Program-made: the position numbers and the translations under genes
Shown: piece by piece, positions 11,200 to 21,365 of the stretch
Layout: the number at the start of each line of letters is the position of its first letter
Numbering within the stretch: position 1 is the stretch's first letter
Assembly: GCF_019393635.1 (NCBI RefSeq)
Contig: NC_057865.1
Location: 296,995,385-297,059,384 of the forward strand
Length of the DNA: 64,000 nucleotides
Direction: 5' to 3'
Origin: Dromiciops gliroides
Taxonomy: Eukaryota > Chordata > Mammalia > Microbiotheria > Microbiotheriidae
Notes under the pieces: model-generated
Databases searched by the model: none
What the model was told of the DNA's origin: nothing
Seen by the model: only the letters and a program-made list of their open reading frames with translations

Positions 11200-11935
11200 C
11201 TACAAGGTCCCTTGCTGTGTGCTGGGCTGCTCAGGCCCTGCCCCCAAGAACCTTATTATCTCATGGGGAAGGAAGCCACAGATACAGGTGTTGTCCTGGT
11301 TGCCTGTGGTTCCCCTGAATGATAGAGTCTGAGAGCTGGCAGGACCTCTGAGGCACCTGGTCCAACTGTCCTTGAGGTCCCTCAGCCTCTGCTTGAAGAT
11401 CTCAGATGGCAGGGACCCTGCCCAGGTCCACTTCTGGGCCGTGCTGTTGTTAGTAAGCTCATCCTTAAACCTAAATTTGATCAAAGCCCCCCCCCCCACC
11501 TGCTCCTTGTTCTGCTGTCCAGGGCCTAGCAGACGAGGCTGATCCTTCCTCCAAGTGACAACTCCTTGACTGATGGCATGGTCACTCTGACAGCCTTGGG
11601 GCTCCCCTTCTCCTGCTTCAACATGTCCAGTCCCTTCGACCAATCCTCCCCTGGGCAAAGTTTCCAGTCCTCCTCACTAACGCCATGCCCGGAACTGGAC
11701 ACATGACCCCAGATATCCTCTAGCCGGGCCACCAGTCACTTGGCCTCTCTCAGGGAAGTTTGGCCAGCTGCCACATCAAGCTGCTGACTCACGGTGACCC
11801 TGCAATCCATGAGAACCCCAGGTCTTTTTCAGGCAAATTGCTTCCTGGCTGCCATCCCCCATATGGTCACTGGGGAGTCCAGGGCTTTTCAACCCAAGGG
11901 TACAACTTGATTATTTAGACTTTAAGACGTGGGTG
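11200..11935 (-). mobile_element. L2 scrap, then L3/CR1 LINE, antisense
   Basis: A short L2 end lies at about 11,200-11,290. The L3/CR1 part follows with 'gatagagtctgagagctgg', 'tgcttgaagatctcagatg', 'ggaactggacacatgaccc', 'ctgctgactcacggtgac' and 'aggtctttttcaggcaaat'. These are antisense landmarks of the CR1-class RT C-terminus and 3' UTR. Confidence 0.75.
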
Positions 11936-12004
11936 GATTCCTGGTGTCTTTCATTGACATGGGTGCGCCGTCCATCCAAGCCATTTCATCCAGTGCAACG
12001 CCTA

Positions 12005-12190
12005 TAATGGAGCAGAAAGAGTGATGGATTCGAAGCCCGCAGGATCTGGATTCAGATCACTTCTCTGTCACTTACTACCTATGTCCTCCTGAGCAAATTA
12101 CTTTGACTCTCTGAACCTCAGGGGGCTTCTGTGTTAAAGAGGTTGGGCCCTTCCAGGTGTAGATCTAGGACCCTATGTTCCCACCCATAA
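12005..12190 (+). mobile_element. MIR-type SINE
   Basis: 'tgatggattcgaagccc', 'ctgtcacttactacctatg' and 'ctctctgaacctcaggggg' in sense order, ending in a 'gggcccttccaggtgtaga' extension typical of THER-like MIR variants. Confidence 0.7.
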
Positions 12191-12690
12191 ATTCTCTATA
12201 GAGTGTGTCCTTCGTGGGCTAGAAGCCCTCCTTCCTCTAGGGTAAGGGTTCTTAGCCTTCTGTGTGGGGATCATGGCCCCCTTTGGAAGTGGAGTCTGGG
12301 GAAGCTTCTGGGTCCTTCTCAGATTCATGTTCTTAAATGCATAAAATAAAACACAGGATCGTAAAGGAAAGCAATTATGTTAAAATTAACAATCTGTTGC
12401 CCATCCAAATTCAGGGACCTCCTGGAGGTGAAGAACCTTCTGCTTGATGCTTTTCAACATTTGTCGTGGGAGAACACGAGGGCAGACTGTGGGTTCTCAA
12501 CCCATTGTTCCCCATTGTCCTTTCAGGACAGATCAGTGTCTGCTTCTGACCCTCCCTTTCCTGGAGGTCATTTCTTTCTCATCTTTTCATAAGCCAGCCA
12601 TTTTTGTAACATGGTACAGCCTACTTCAATTAAACAGCACTCATAATGGTGCCTGACACATAGTAGGTGCTTAATAAATGTTAGTTGACC
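12191..12690. other. Unclassified interspersed sequence and L2/MIR end
   Basis: From 12,235 ('gggttcttagccttctgtg') to about 12,420 resembles an old interspersed repeat with an AT-rich middle that I cannot name. An L2/MIR 3' end ('catagtaggtgcttaataaa') closes it at 12,640-12,690. Confidence 0.4.
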
Positions 12691-13430
12691 ATAGGAATAG
12701 CACTGCTAGATCTGTACCCTGAAGAGATCAAGGGAAAAGTACAAAAAGAAAAAGAAATAAGTACAAAAATATTTATAGCAACTCTTTTTGTGGTGGCAAA
12801 GAAGGAGAACTGAGGGGGTGCTGCCATCAGTCAAGAAATGGATGAACAAGACATGGCCAATGATTATGATGGAATGCTACTGTGATGTAAGAAATGGTGA
12901 GGGGAATGGTTTCAGAAAAACCTGGAAAGACTTATGTGAACTGATGCAAAGAGAAGGGAGCAGAACCAGGAACACATTGTATTCATAGTAACAGTATTAT
13001 TATACGAGCGTCAACTACTTTGATCAAGACAATGATCTAAGACAGTTCCTAAAATTCAAGATGAAAAATGTTATCCATGTAGATAGAGCACTGGCCCTGG
13101 AGTCAGGAGTGCCTGAGTTCAAATCCAGCCTCAGACACTTAACACTTATAGCTGTGTGACCTTAGGCAAGTCACTTAACCCCAATTGCCTCACTAAAAAA
13201 AAAAAATGTTATCCATTTCCAGAGAGAGAACTGAGCTCTGTCTGAGTACAGATTGAAGCAGACTTTTTCTTCTTTCTTTTTTTTCTTGCTTTATTAATAT
13301 TTTTGCAATGTAGCTAATGTGGAAATATGTTTTACATGACTTCTCATGTATAATAGGTGGGTGGGGGAGGGGCTGGTGGAAGGTAGAGAATTTGCATCTG
13401 AAAATAAAAATTAAAAAACCAAAATAAAAT
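12691..13430 (+). mobile_element. LINE-1 ORF2 end and 3' UTR (marsupial type)
   Basis: Sense copy. Recognisable blocks are 'tttgtggtggcaaagaagga', 'gtttcagaaaaacctggaaa', 'gggagcagaaccaggaacac', 'ttatccatttccagagag' and 'tgtggaaatatgttttacat', ending in an A-rich tail. It is 5'-truncated and split by a CORE-SINE at 13,079-13,201. Confidence 0.9.
13079..13201 (+). mobile_element. CORE-SINE (5'-truncated) inside LINE-1
   Basis: Begins within the head at 'agatagagcactggccct' and runs to the A tail. The 15-bp TSD aaaaatgttatccat is at 13,064-13,078 and 13,202-13,216 and is LINE-1 3' UTR sequence, so the SINE is the younger insertion. Confidence 0.95.
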
Positions 13431-13439
13431 AAATGCTAG

Positions 13440-14320
13440 TTGACTAACAAACATATGTTAACCACCTACTAAGTGTCAGGCACTTTGATTAGTCCAGGGT
13501 AATACAAAGACAGTAACAAAATATCCCTTGCCTACAAGAAGCTCACACTCCAAGCAGATAAAAACCATGCAAAGAATAACAAATAGAAGGTAATTTGAGG
13601 AAGGACAAAGAAGTGATTACTGAGAGGATGCAAGAAGTCTTCACAGAATTGGAAGTACCTGAGATGAGTCTTGAAGGGAGCTGCAGATTCAGAGGAGTGA
13701 GTGCATTTCATGTCTGGTGAATGGCTCATGCAAATGCATGGAGGTGGGAGTCGAGATGTCAGCCAACAGTCCAGTTCAGTGAGAATATAGAATGTGTGAA
13801 GGGGAATAACAGGAATGAATCTAAAATTGCAAGTTGGAGCAATATTGTGTAGGGTCCTGGGTGCCAGGCTAGATCATGAGACAATAAGGAGCACCTGAAT
13901 GTTTTCTGAGCAGGGAGTGAATTCATCAAATCTGTGCTTGAGTAAAAGTACTTTGGTAGCTATAAGGAAGATGAGGACCTGAGGAGAGACCAGAGGCAGA
14001 GGGACCAAGGAGAAGCTATTCTAATGGCCCAAGGGGGTAGCCAAATGATTAGAGAAAATGGAATGTGAGAGATGATTCAGAGATATAATCAACAGAAGTT
14101 AGCAACTGATTTAAATTTGGGGTGGGAGGTGAGAAAGAGGAAAAAAACAAGATTGACTCCAAGGTTGCGTACTTGGGTGACTGGAAAGGTGATGGTACCT
14201 TAAATAGAAATAGGGTAGTTAGACTTTTGGGAGAAATATGGCGAGTTCTGTTCTGGACATGTGCCAGATGCGCAGGGATCTGTTGTTGATGAGGACTTAA
14301 GTTTGGAGTTGAAATTAGGA
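13440..14320 (-). mobile_element. L2 LINE, antisense (3' half)
   Basis: Antisense L2 landmarks in order: 'accacctactaagtgtcagg', 'tgcctacaagaagctcac', 'caaggttgcgtacttggg' and 'gttctgttctggacatgtg'. The element appears to resume at about 14,990-15,345 beyond an LTR and a purine array. Confidence 0.75.
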
Positions 14321-14738
14321 TGTAGGGGGCTAAAATTCTAGCTATACTGTCTAAAATATCTAATGAGTGGTCACCAATAAATCATAAGCTTTAGCAAGAG
14401 CTTAGACTTTTAAACATTTATTAAGGAGAATAAGGATTTGGTAAAGTGAGAGAGAAAGGCCTAGATTAATCTATCTATCTCGGGGAGATACAGTTCTGCT
14501 CTGCTCTCCACGAGAGTCCAGGCAAAAGAGAGAGAGAACCAGCCTCGCCCCCTCTTCCTCCCACAAGCAAACGTCACTTCCTGATGCCAAAGAAAAGCCG
14601 CGTGGCTTGCCCTCAGGCGCCTTCTCCTCATGTCGGAGCTTTCCTTCAGTAAGTCTCCAGCAGGTGGCGTCATTCCAATGGTTACAAGGGCCATATGGAT
14701 AGACTTTGAAATCTAAGGGAGCCACTGAGATGAGCAAG
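14321..14738 (-). mobile_element. Solo LTR of an endogenous retrovirus (fossil)
   Basis: The 3' edge is a TG/CA boundary at 14,321 (TGTAGGGGGC). Read on the minus strand it has an AATAAA polyadenylation signal in 'cttaataaatgtttaaaag', then an R/U5-like stretch 'gctaaagcttatgatttatt', 'ggtgaccactcattagat' and 'attttagacagtatagc'. This R/U5 is related to that of the LTR at 43,700-44,191. The 5' edge is uncertain because it merges with a purine array, and I could not find a TSD. It lies inside an antisense L2, and no internal viral region is attached. It is an old, broken fossil. Confidence 0.65.
14657..14669 (+). promoter_or_regulatory. CTCF-like core motif within the LTR
   Basis: CCAGCAGGTGGCG fits the vertebrate CTCF core CCASYAGRKGGCR at all 13 positions. 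It sits in the U3-side part of the solo LTR. Binding is inferred from the motif only. Confidence 0.4.
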
Positions 14739-14957
14739 GTGGGAGGGGGGAGGAGGAGGAGGAGAGAGCAGAGGAGAACAGAGGAGAGCAGAGAAGAGGA
14801 GAGGAGGGAAGTGGAGAGAAGAGAAGAGGAGAGGAGGGAAGTGGAGAGAAGAGAAGCGAAGTGAAGAGAAGAGAAGAGAAGAGAAGAGAAGAGAAGAGAA
14901 GAGAAGAGAAGAGAAGAGAAGAGAAGAGAAGAGAAGAGAAGAGAAGAGAAGAGAAGG
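14739..14957 (+). repeat. Purine array, (GAGAA)n
   Basis: An irregular GGAGA/GAGGA tract grades into about 90 bp of nearly perfect GAGAA pentamers (14,864-14,955). The strand is almost entirely purine. Confidence 0.95.
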
Positions 14958-14989
14958 AAGGCAGATAAGAGGACTCAGAAGAAAGCTTT

Positions 14990-15345
14990 GAATGATGCCA
15001 CCCTTATGAGTCGGGACATGGTTAATGAGTCAGCAAAGGAGATGGAAAAGGAAGCCATCAGATAGGTAGGAGGCAAGACAGGAAAGCTTGGAAGTCCAGA
15101 GAGGAGAGTGAATCCAGATGGGGAAGGGTGGTAGTCAGCAGTGTTCAAAGCTGAAGATTGCTCAAGGTGGAGAAGTGAGGAAAAGACCATCAGATCCACT
15201 CCAGCAGGTAAGATATTGGTCTTCTTGAAGAAACAGAAAAAAAACATGAGTTGGGGACAGTGGAAGAGGGAAGTAGAGACAGGGAGTGTGGACAATTACT
15301 GTGAAGGAGCCAATAAAAAGGGAGAGACTGAGAGGAAAGGGGTGT
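14990..15345 (-). mobile_element. L2 LINE, antisense (continuation)
   Basis: 'gagtcagcaaaggagatgg', 'gataggtaggaggcaagaca', 'tccagagaggagagtgaat' and 'agaccatcagatccactcc' are antisense L2 ORF2 landmarks that lie 5' of those in 13,440-14,320. The two pieces are best read as one L2 split by the LTR and the purine array. Confidence 0.7.
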
Positions 15346-15585
15346 GATGATCCAGTATGGGTGTGCTACATGTGTGAATGTGTCTGAGGAAGAGATTGTG
15401 AGTGGGGGAATGGCACTATGAATGTGTGTAAGTGCACCTGTGAGAGTGTATTCAAATGTATCAGATTGTGTGTGAGTGGGAGGATATAAGCAAGTGTGTT
15501 GTGAGAAAGTGTGGGTTCAAGTAAATTTGTGTAAATCGAGGAAGGTGAGTGTGCTGAGACTGTGGGTCTATGTGGTATGGGTCTG
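15346..15585 (+). repeat. Degenerate TGTG-rich tract
   Basis: About 240 bp with scattered GTGTG/TGAGTG units, probably a decayed GT minisatellite. Confidence 0.6.
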
Positions 15586-15844
15586 TGCCATGGGGGATGG
15601 TCTACAGGGGGTTCCCCCCTAAGCCCCCCACAGGACTGGTGGTGATGTCCTCATCCATCCCTTTCCCTCCCCCAGGCAATGACTGGAAGAGGAGAAGGGA
15701 GTAGGCACTTAGCTTAAGCTCTCCGCACCTCCTAGGAACTGTCCAGCACTCTCCCTCCTGAGGGCTGATCTAGGCCTATGGCTCCCTCAGTCAGCCAAGG
15801 CGGGAGGGTCTATGGGGACAGCTAATAAGTATCCTGGGCAGATA
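15586..15844. other. Unique sequence
   Basis: Nothing recognised. Confidence 0.35.
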
Positions 15845-16430
15845 GAGCTCTAGGGGAACGAGGGAGGGGCAGTCCTGGACAGGCACTGGATGTCAGCAGC
15901 CTCTTCAAAGCCTCATTGAGTTTATAAGGCAAGTTGTTCACAGGAGCCCCAGCTGTGGGGGAAGGGCAATGGCTAATGTTCCCCTTGTGTCGATGAGGAG
16001 GGTCACCACCTCCCGAGGCAGTCCACTCCATTAACTCTAGTCACCGGCATTATGTTGAGCCAACATTTGTCTCTTGAAAACTCCTCCAACCTCATTGCTT
16101 CTGACTCTTTGCCCTTTGGGGCAAAGCAGGACACAGCTAAAGCTTCTTTCCCAAGACACATATCATGTCTGTGCCCCTTCTCCTCTCCAAACTAAATGCC
16201 CCAGGGCCTTCAACTGATCCTCACAAAGCAGGAACTGGAGGAGTCCTCCAGTGCCCATCCTCTGCATGGGCCATCCTAGCAATGCCCTTCCTCAAGCACA
16301 GCACCCAGAACTGAGCATGCTTCTCTCCAGATGTGGGCTGACCAGGACAGAGGGCAGAAGCCCGCTCCCCCTTTACTCCAGCACCCTAAGACCTATTAGC
16401 TTTGTGTCTGCCACTTCACAGGGCTGACAC
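15845..16430 (-). mobile_element. L3/CR1 LINE, antisense
   Basis: Landmarks of the antisense CR1-class RT end: 'gtgccccttctcctctcc', 'gcaccca gaactgagc' (with the 'ccagatgtgggctgaccagg' step) and 'agacctattagctttgtgt'. It is old. Confidence 0.75.
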
Positions 16431-16469
16431 ATTGCCTTCTACTAAAGCCTGAAGCACGAGACCTAAGGA

Positions 16470-17000
16470 GGTCACTGAGGTAGTATAGAGACAGAAGGGA
16501 AGAGGGCCCATGACAGAGCCTGGGTGGGTGGTGAAGGCTCCCCTGCTTACAGAATGAGAGCAAAGAATAATGAGAAGAAGCAGTCAGACAGTAGGAGGAG
16601 GACCAGGAATGAACATTGTCATGGAAGCTGAGGGTGGAGAAGATGTCCAAGTGGTCAGCAGAGTTTAGAAAAGACCTTCAGAGAGGTTGGAGTGGGGATG
16701 GGGAGGATGAGAAAAGGCCATATGAGAGAGCTATTAAGACTCCATCACTGGGGCAGCTAGGTGGCGCAGTGGATACAGCACCAGCCCTGGAGTCAGGAGT
16801 ACCTGAGTTCAAATCTGACCTCAGGACACAACACTTACTAGCTGTGTGACCCTGGGCAAGTCACTTAACCCCAATTGCCTCACTAAAAAAAAAAAAAAGA
16901 CTCCATCACTAACCTTGGAGAGGCCAGATTCAGTCAGCTGGTAGACTGGCCATGTGAACAGAGAGCCTGCCTACCCAGAAAGAGGAGACCCAGAAGGAGA
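16470..17000 (-). mobile_element. L2 LINE, antisense, split by a SINE
   Basis: 'agaagcagtcagacagtag', 'gaggaccaggaatgaaca', 'atgagaaaaggccatatgag' and, beyond the SINE, 'actaaccttggagaggcca' then 'attcagtcagctggtag' are successive antisense L2 landmarks. Confidence 0.7.
16750..16896 (+). mobile_element. CORE-SINE (MAR1/WSINE1-like), full length
   Basis: Near-consensus copy from GGGCAGCTAGGTGGCGCAG to a 14-base A tail, with a perfect 14-bp TSD aagactccatcact at 16,736-16,749 and 16,897-16,910. The head keeps CTAGGTGGCGC (16,757-16,767), a CTCF-core-like string. Confidence 0.97.
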
Positions 17001-17329
17001 GCCAGAAGATCCACAAAAGACATTTCCAGAGACGACTAACTTCATTTTCTGAGGGAGACCTGGGCCTTCCTTCCCGCAGAGTTCCTGGCAAAGCTGCATC
17101 CTGATTTCTTCCTAGAAGGCAACTTCTCTTAAGCTGGGGGCGGGGACTCAGCTGGGAAGTCTCCAGGGTCTGCCAGACAACACTCTAAAGGGCGTCATTC
17201 TCTCAGGAGGCAATCTGAGGACAGTGCATCGGATCCTAGGAAGGAGCCGGCAGAGCTTCTGATGGGCACAGGCATAAATCAATCCTATTCCATGAGCATT
17301 TCTTCACAGAGGGGGAAGACTGGCAGAGA
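17001..17329. other. Unique sequence
   Basis: Nothing recognised. Confidence 0.35.
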
Positions 17330-17485
17330 ACACTGGGGCTTTGCGGTGTTGGCTTTAGTTTTGCCGACTTGTTTCCTTTTCCCCCTTTTTGATACTTCTT
17401 TACAATGGGCGGTTGTGGCAGGGGATACATTGGGAAATGCAGTTGATGTAAAACAAAAGATCAATAAAATTTTTAAAAAAGAACA
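17330..17485 (+). mobile_element. LINE-1 3' UTR fragment
   Basis: 'gatgtaaaacaaaagatcaa' then 'taaaatttttaaaaaag' matches a marsupial LINE-1 3' terminus. The upstream edge is uncertain. Confidence 0.55.
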
Positions 17486-17990
17486 AATACTCACTTAAGA
17501 ATATCTAGGAACTAGAGGAAAATCTTTGGTTGAAGGGCAGTGGAGCAGAAATAGAAGCAAAATTGTCAGTAGAGTAGAATACAGACCTGAGTCAGAAAGG
17601 AAATAGATATGCAGACAAGGTAACAGAGTCCAAGCCTGGCCAAAAGGCTTAATAGTGATGATGTGCTTCAATTATCCAGACATCTGCTTCATGAGTGTGT
17701 GTGTGTGTGCGTGTGTGTGTGTGTGTCTTTGTCTCTCTGTCTCTGCATCTCTCCCCGCCTCAAAAGCAGAGCAGCTAATAATTGCTTGACTTGCCTTAAA
17801 GACAACTTCATCCCTTAAAATGTGGAGATAACAAAAACAACAACAAGAACAACATTGGGGAATTATTTCATGAGACTGAAGTGAAGACATAAGGAAAAAC
17901 TCACTGGCCATCTTAGAGTTCAAAAAGATGGAAGCAAAGACAGGGAATTGAGGATGAAAAGATAAAACTTCCCATAATCCTGTAAGAACA
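17486..17990. other. Unclassified AT-rich sequence with (GT)n
   Basis: A GT microsatellite at 17,694-17,728 is followed by a short TCTG-rich tail. The remainder is unrecognised. Confidence 0.4.
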
Positions 17991-17994
17991 GTGT

Positions 17995-19150
17995 CAGGAT
18001 AGGAACCACTTACTGTTTGTTGGAAATTAAATGTTTACCATCATCTTACACCACATACCACAATATGCTCCACATACTCAATGAAAATATAAAAGGTCCA
18101 TTAAAAAAAGAGAGAGGAAGGAGAAAGAATGAGACTTTTCATAAATTGGAGGTGATTTTTTTTTTTGCAGGGCAATGAGGGTTAAGTGACTTGCCCAGGG
18201 TCACACAGCTAGTAAGTGTCAAGTGTCTGAGGTTGGATTTGAACTCAGGTCCTCCTGAATCCAGGGCTTGTGTTTTATCCACTGCTCCACCTAGCTGCCC
18301 CCTGGAGGTGAATTCTTAACCAAACACAAGAAAAAAAGTGACCATAGAAACCGAGCCAATCTTTATTGCACAAAATGTTAAAATTTTTACATGAACAAAA
18401 TCAATGAAGATAAAATGAGGAAAATCATCCAGTGAGGAAAAACTCTTGGCATCAGATATGTCCGATATCCAAATCCCACAAGGAATTAAATATGTAGAAC
18501 CAGAACTATTCTCAGTAGTTAAAATGATGTTTAAGAGAAAAAAAGGTGTCAAACTATCGATGGCCCTGCTCCAAGTCACAGAAAAGAGAAATGCAAATGA
18601 AAACAAGTCTAAGGTTTTGCCTTATCCTGACTAAATCAACAAAAGTACAAAAAAAAGCAAAACAAAACCAAAAATATACCCCCAAAACAGTCAATGTCGA
18701 AAGACTTTGGGGAACATGAGCACATTCATATACTATTGGTGGAGCTAAAGATTGTTGAACAATTTGGAATGATTCAAGAAAAGTGACTGAATTCTTAGAC
18801 CCTTTGATCCACCATTACAACTACTGGACGATACCAAGATAGCCAATGATTGGAGAGTAATATACACCAAAGTATTCAAGGCAAAGAACTGGAAGTGAGC
18901 TGGGTTTGCTTCCCCCTCACCTGGGGAATGACTAAGCAAACAGTGGTATGTAAAAACAATGAAATACTATTGATTAAGCAAACTAGTCAACCCCACCTCT
19001 TCTATCAGCAAGAAATGAGGAATACAAAGAATTCAATGAGACATCATTTGCACATGCACTGATATGGAATGGTATGAAAGATGATATACCCAGTGATTTC
19101 AACAATGTAAATGAAAAGGTTGCTAAAAGGGAACTGAGCTCTGAGAATTG
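17995..19150 (+). mobile_element. LINE-1 ORF2 C-terminal region
   Basis: Sense LINE-1. Blocks include 'agagaaatgcaaatgaaaac', 'ctattggtggagctaaagat', 'caatttggaatgattcaag', 'cccctcacctggggaatgac' and 'acagtggtatgtaaaaacaa'. Frames are broken throughout. A CORE-SINE interrupts it at 18,156-18,302. Confidence 0.8.
18156..18302 (-). mobile_element. CORE-SINE inside LINE-1
   Basis: Full-length antisense copy with the 9-bp TSD tggaggtga at 18,147-18,155 and 18,303-18,311. Confidence 0.95.
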
Positions 19151-19264
19151 AAAAAATGACTGACCATAAAGAATTGATGAGACATACCTCCTTCCTTTTA
19201 GCAGAGAGGTGGGGGACCACAAGAGCAGAGTGTTGTATACAGGGTCATTTGTTTTTGCTTAACC

Positions 19265-19555
19265 AGGAGGCAGTGCAGTGGACTGGAAAGAATGTTGAAT
19301 TTTTTAGTCAAAGTAAGTTTGAAGGGGCAGCTAGGTGAACACTTATTAGCTGTTGATCCTGGGCAAGTCACTTAACCCCAATTGCCTCACAAAAAACAAA
19401 AACAAAGTAAGTTTGAATTTTGGCTCCTCTTTGTATTATCTGTATGATCTTGGTCAGATCATTTCATTTCTCTAGGACTTAGTTTCCTTATCTGTAAAAT
19501 GAGGACTTGGACCAGATGCCGTCTAAGGTCCCTTTGGAGTCTAGACCAATGAGTC
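19265..19555 (+). mobile_element. MIR-type SINE split by a younger SINE
   Basis: Head 'gtgcagtggactggaaagaa' before the insertion and 'cttagtttccttatctgtaa' then 'ggaccagatgccgtctaagg' after it. Confidence 0.75.
19324..19402 (+). mobile_element. CORE-SINE with internal deletion, inside MIR
   Basis: Only 79 bp: the head GGGGCAGCTAGGTG joins directly to AACACTTATTAGCTG, so about 60 bp of the middle are missing although both ends and the tail are present. Perfect 15-bp TSD caaagtaagtttgaa at 19,309-19,323 and 19,403-19,417. Confidence 0.95.
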
Positions 19556-20276
19556 AATAAATTTTTTGTTGTTTTGTTACTAGAAATGCTTCAATTCTAG
19601 AAAGAGGGAGAGGAGGTCATATTCAGAAATTATATTAAAAACAGAATATCTATGGAACTTTTAAAAAGAGAGAACTCAGAATGAGTTAAGGACACCCAAG
19701 GTCCTGAAAAGGCTAAGGTTGGATGATATCTCTTGTTGAGGTAAGTTGGAGAGGGGATTTTTGTTCAGGGATGACCTGGACTGTCTGTCCTTGATGGAGG
19801 TCCTTCCAGTTTTGAGACATGATGACATGACGTCTGCAGGTCACATGGGGAGTCATAGACAGGGCTGGGATGTGCCCCTTGGCTGCCCACCTCCCAGCCC
19901 AAGGCTCTGGCTCTGCAACAATCTGGGTCAGCTCTGAGGTGACTGACCTGTGGGAGGGGGCCCAGAGAGCTGAGATAAGCATGCTCTCATACTTGGCCCA
20001 TGTTCCTGACCTTTCTATAACCAGGGAAATAAACTTCCACTCCAAGTCTTCGTAGAAGATGACAAAAGAGCGGTTTCTTCATGGATTCCAGGAAGATTCC
20101 TTAAGAGGCATGAGCCGTGTCATCAATCCGCTTCCTGCTCTCTTGGCTCAGCCGTGGAGGTAGGAGGGGGAACCGCTGCAGCACCTTAGGAAGACCTTGG
20201 AGCCTTGACTATTGTTGTTTCTATACCTTTGGCCACTCAGGCCCAGGCCGTAGTCTGAGCCAATTTGTGGGTCCCC
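19556..20276. other. Unclassified sequence
   Basis: An AT-rich part (19,556-19,730) then GC-richer unique DNA. 'gggaaataaacttccactcc' near 20,023 contains AATAAA, but no gene is evident. Confidence 0.35.
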
Positions 20277-20287
20277 ACAATATGAGT

Positions 20288-20672
20288 AGCAACAGCTAGA
20301 TGGTACAGTCTCAAGAAGACCTGAGTTCGGAAGCAGCTAGGTGGTGCAGTGGATAGAGCACCAGTCCCAGATTCAGAAGGACCTGAGTTCAAATCCAGCC
20401 TCAGACACTTAACACTTACTGGCTGTGTGACCCTGGGCAAGTCACTTAACCCCAATTGCCTCACCTTTAAAAAAAAAAAAGAATAAGACCTGAGTTCAAA
20501 TCTCACCTTATACATTTACTAGCTATGTAACTCTTGACAAGTGACTTCACCCTGTTTGCCTCAGTTTCCTCATCTGTGAAATGAGCTTGAGAAGAAAATG
20601 GCAAAGCACTCTCTGCCAAGAAAACCCCAAATGGGGTTATGGAGAGTCAGACACGACTGAAATGACTAAACA
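20288..20672 (+). mobile_element. tRNA/CORE-head, RTE-tail SINE hosting another SINE
   Basis: The outer element has a SINE head, a MIR-like middle ('gcctcagtttcctcatctgt') and a BovB/RTE-type tail ('gagtcagacacgactgaaat' ending 'aacaacaat'). Its own 11-bp TSD acaatatgagt is at 20,277-20,287 and 20,673-20,683. Confidence 0.9.
20329..20484 (+). mobile_element. CORE-SINE nested inside the RTE-tail SINE
   Basis: Full-length copy with A tail and a 13-bp TSD aagacctgagttc at 20,316-20,328 and 20,485-20,497. The TSD is itself outer-SINE sequence. Confidence 0.97.
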
Positions 20673-20754
20673 ACAATATGAGTGACTCCGGGTCCTGCTC
20701 TGGGTTCTGTGAGCTCTGCATCAGTCCCTAGCACACTGCATCCCCTGCCTCCCA

Positions 20755-20875
20755 ACCCCTTCATCTTTCAGTTGAGGAAAATGAGATCCAGAGAGGAGGA
20801 AGGCCTTTCCACAGTCACCTGGTGAGCCAGAAACAGAGCTCAGATTCACATGCAAGTCTCCTAACTCTAGCTATT
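20755..20875 (-). mobile_element. MIR-type fragment
   Basis: Antisense MIR: 'cagttgaggaaaatgagatc', 'cacagtcacctggtgagc'. Confidence 0.55.
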
Positions 20876-20904
20876 AAAAAAATGGACACCACCCTATTAT
20901 CTTT

Positions 20905-21066
20905 CTTCCATATGGTTGGTTTTGGGGTTTTTTTGCAGGGTAGTGAGGGTTAAGTGACCTGCCCAGAGTCACACAGCTAGTGTCGAATGTCTGAGGCCAG
21001 ATTTGAACTTGGGTCCTCCTGAATCCAGGGCTGGTGCTTTATCCACTGTGTCACCTAGCTGCCCCA
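20905..21066 (-). mobile_element. CORE-SINE
   Basis: Antisense copy. The 15-bp TSD caccctattatcttt / caccctattgtcttt (one mismatch) is at 20,890-20,904 and 21,067-21,081. Confidence 0.95.
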
Positions 21067-21129
21067 CACCCTATTGTCTTTTGACAAGCCTTTTCTTTCT
21101 CACTCTTCTAGCCAAACCTCATCTTATAA

Positions 21130-21365
21130 TGGAGGGAAACGCCATCGTAAGGATTCTAGAGGACCTGGGCTCAAATCCCAGCTTGGCCACCCAGCCCCTG
21201 GATATCCTTAGACCAGTCACTTCCTCATTCTGGGCCTCAATTTCCTTGTATGAAAAATTCAGGGACTGGACTAAATGATGTGGAAGGTCCCTTGCCAATT
21301 CTGTATGTATAAATGAGGTAAAGTACCTAGTGCAGTGCCTGGCAGGTGCTTAATAAATGTTTGTT
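21130..21365 (+). mobile_element. MIR-type SINE, nearly full
   Basis: 'gacctgggctcaaatccca', 'gggcctcaatttccttgtat', 'ggactggactaaatgatgtg' and 'ggcaggtgcttaataaatgt' in sense order. Confidence 0.8.
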
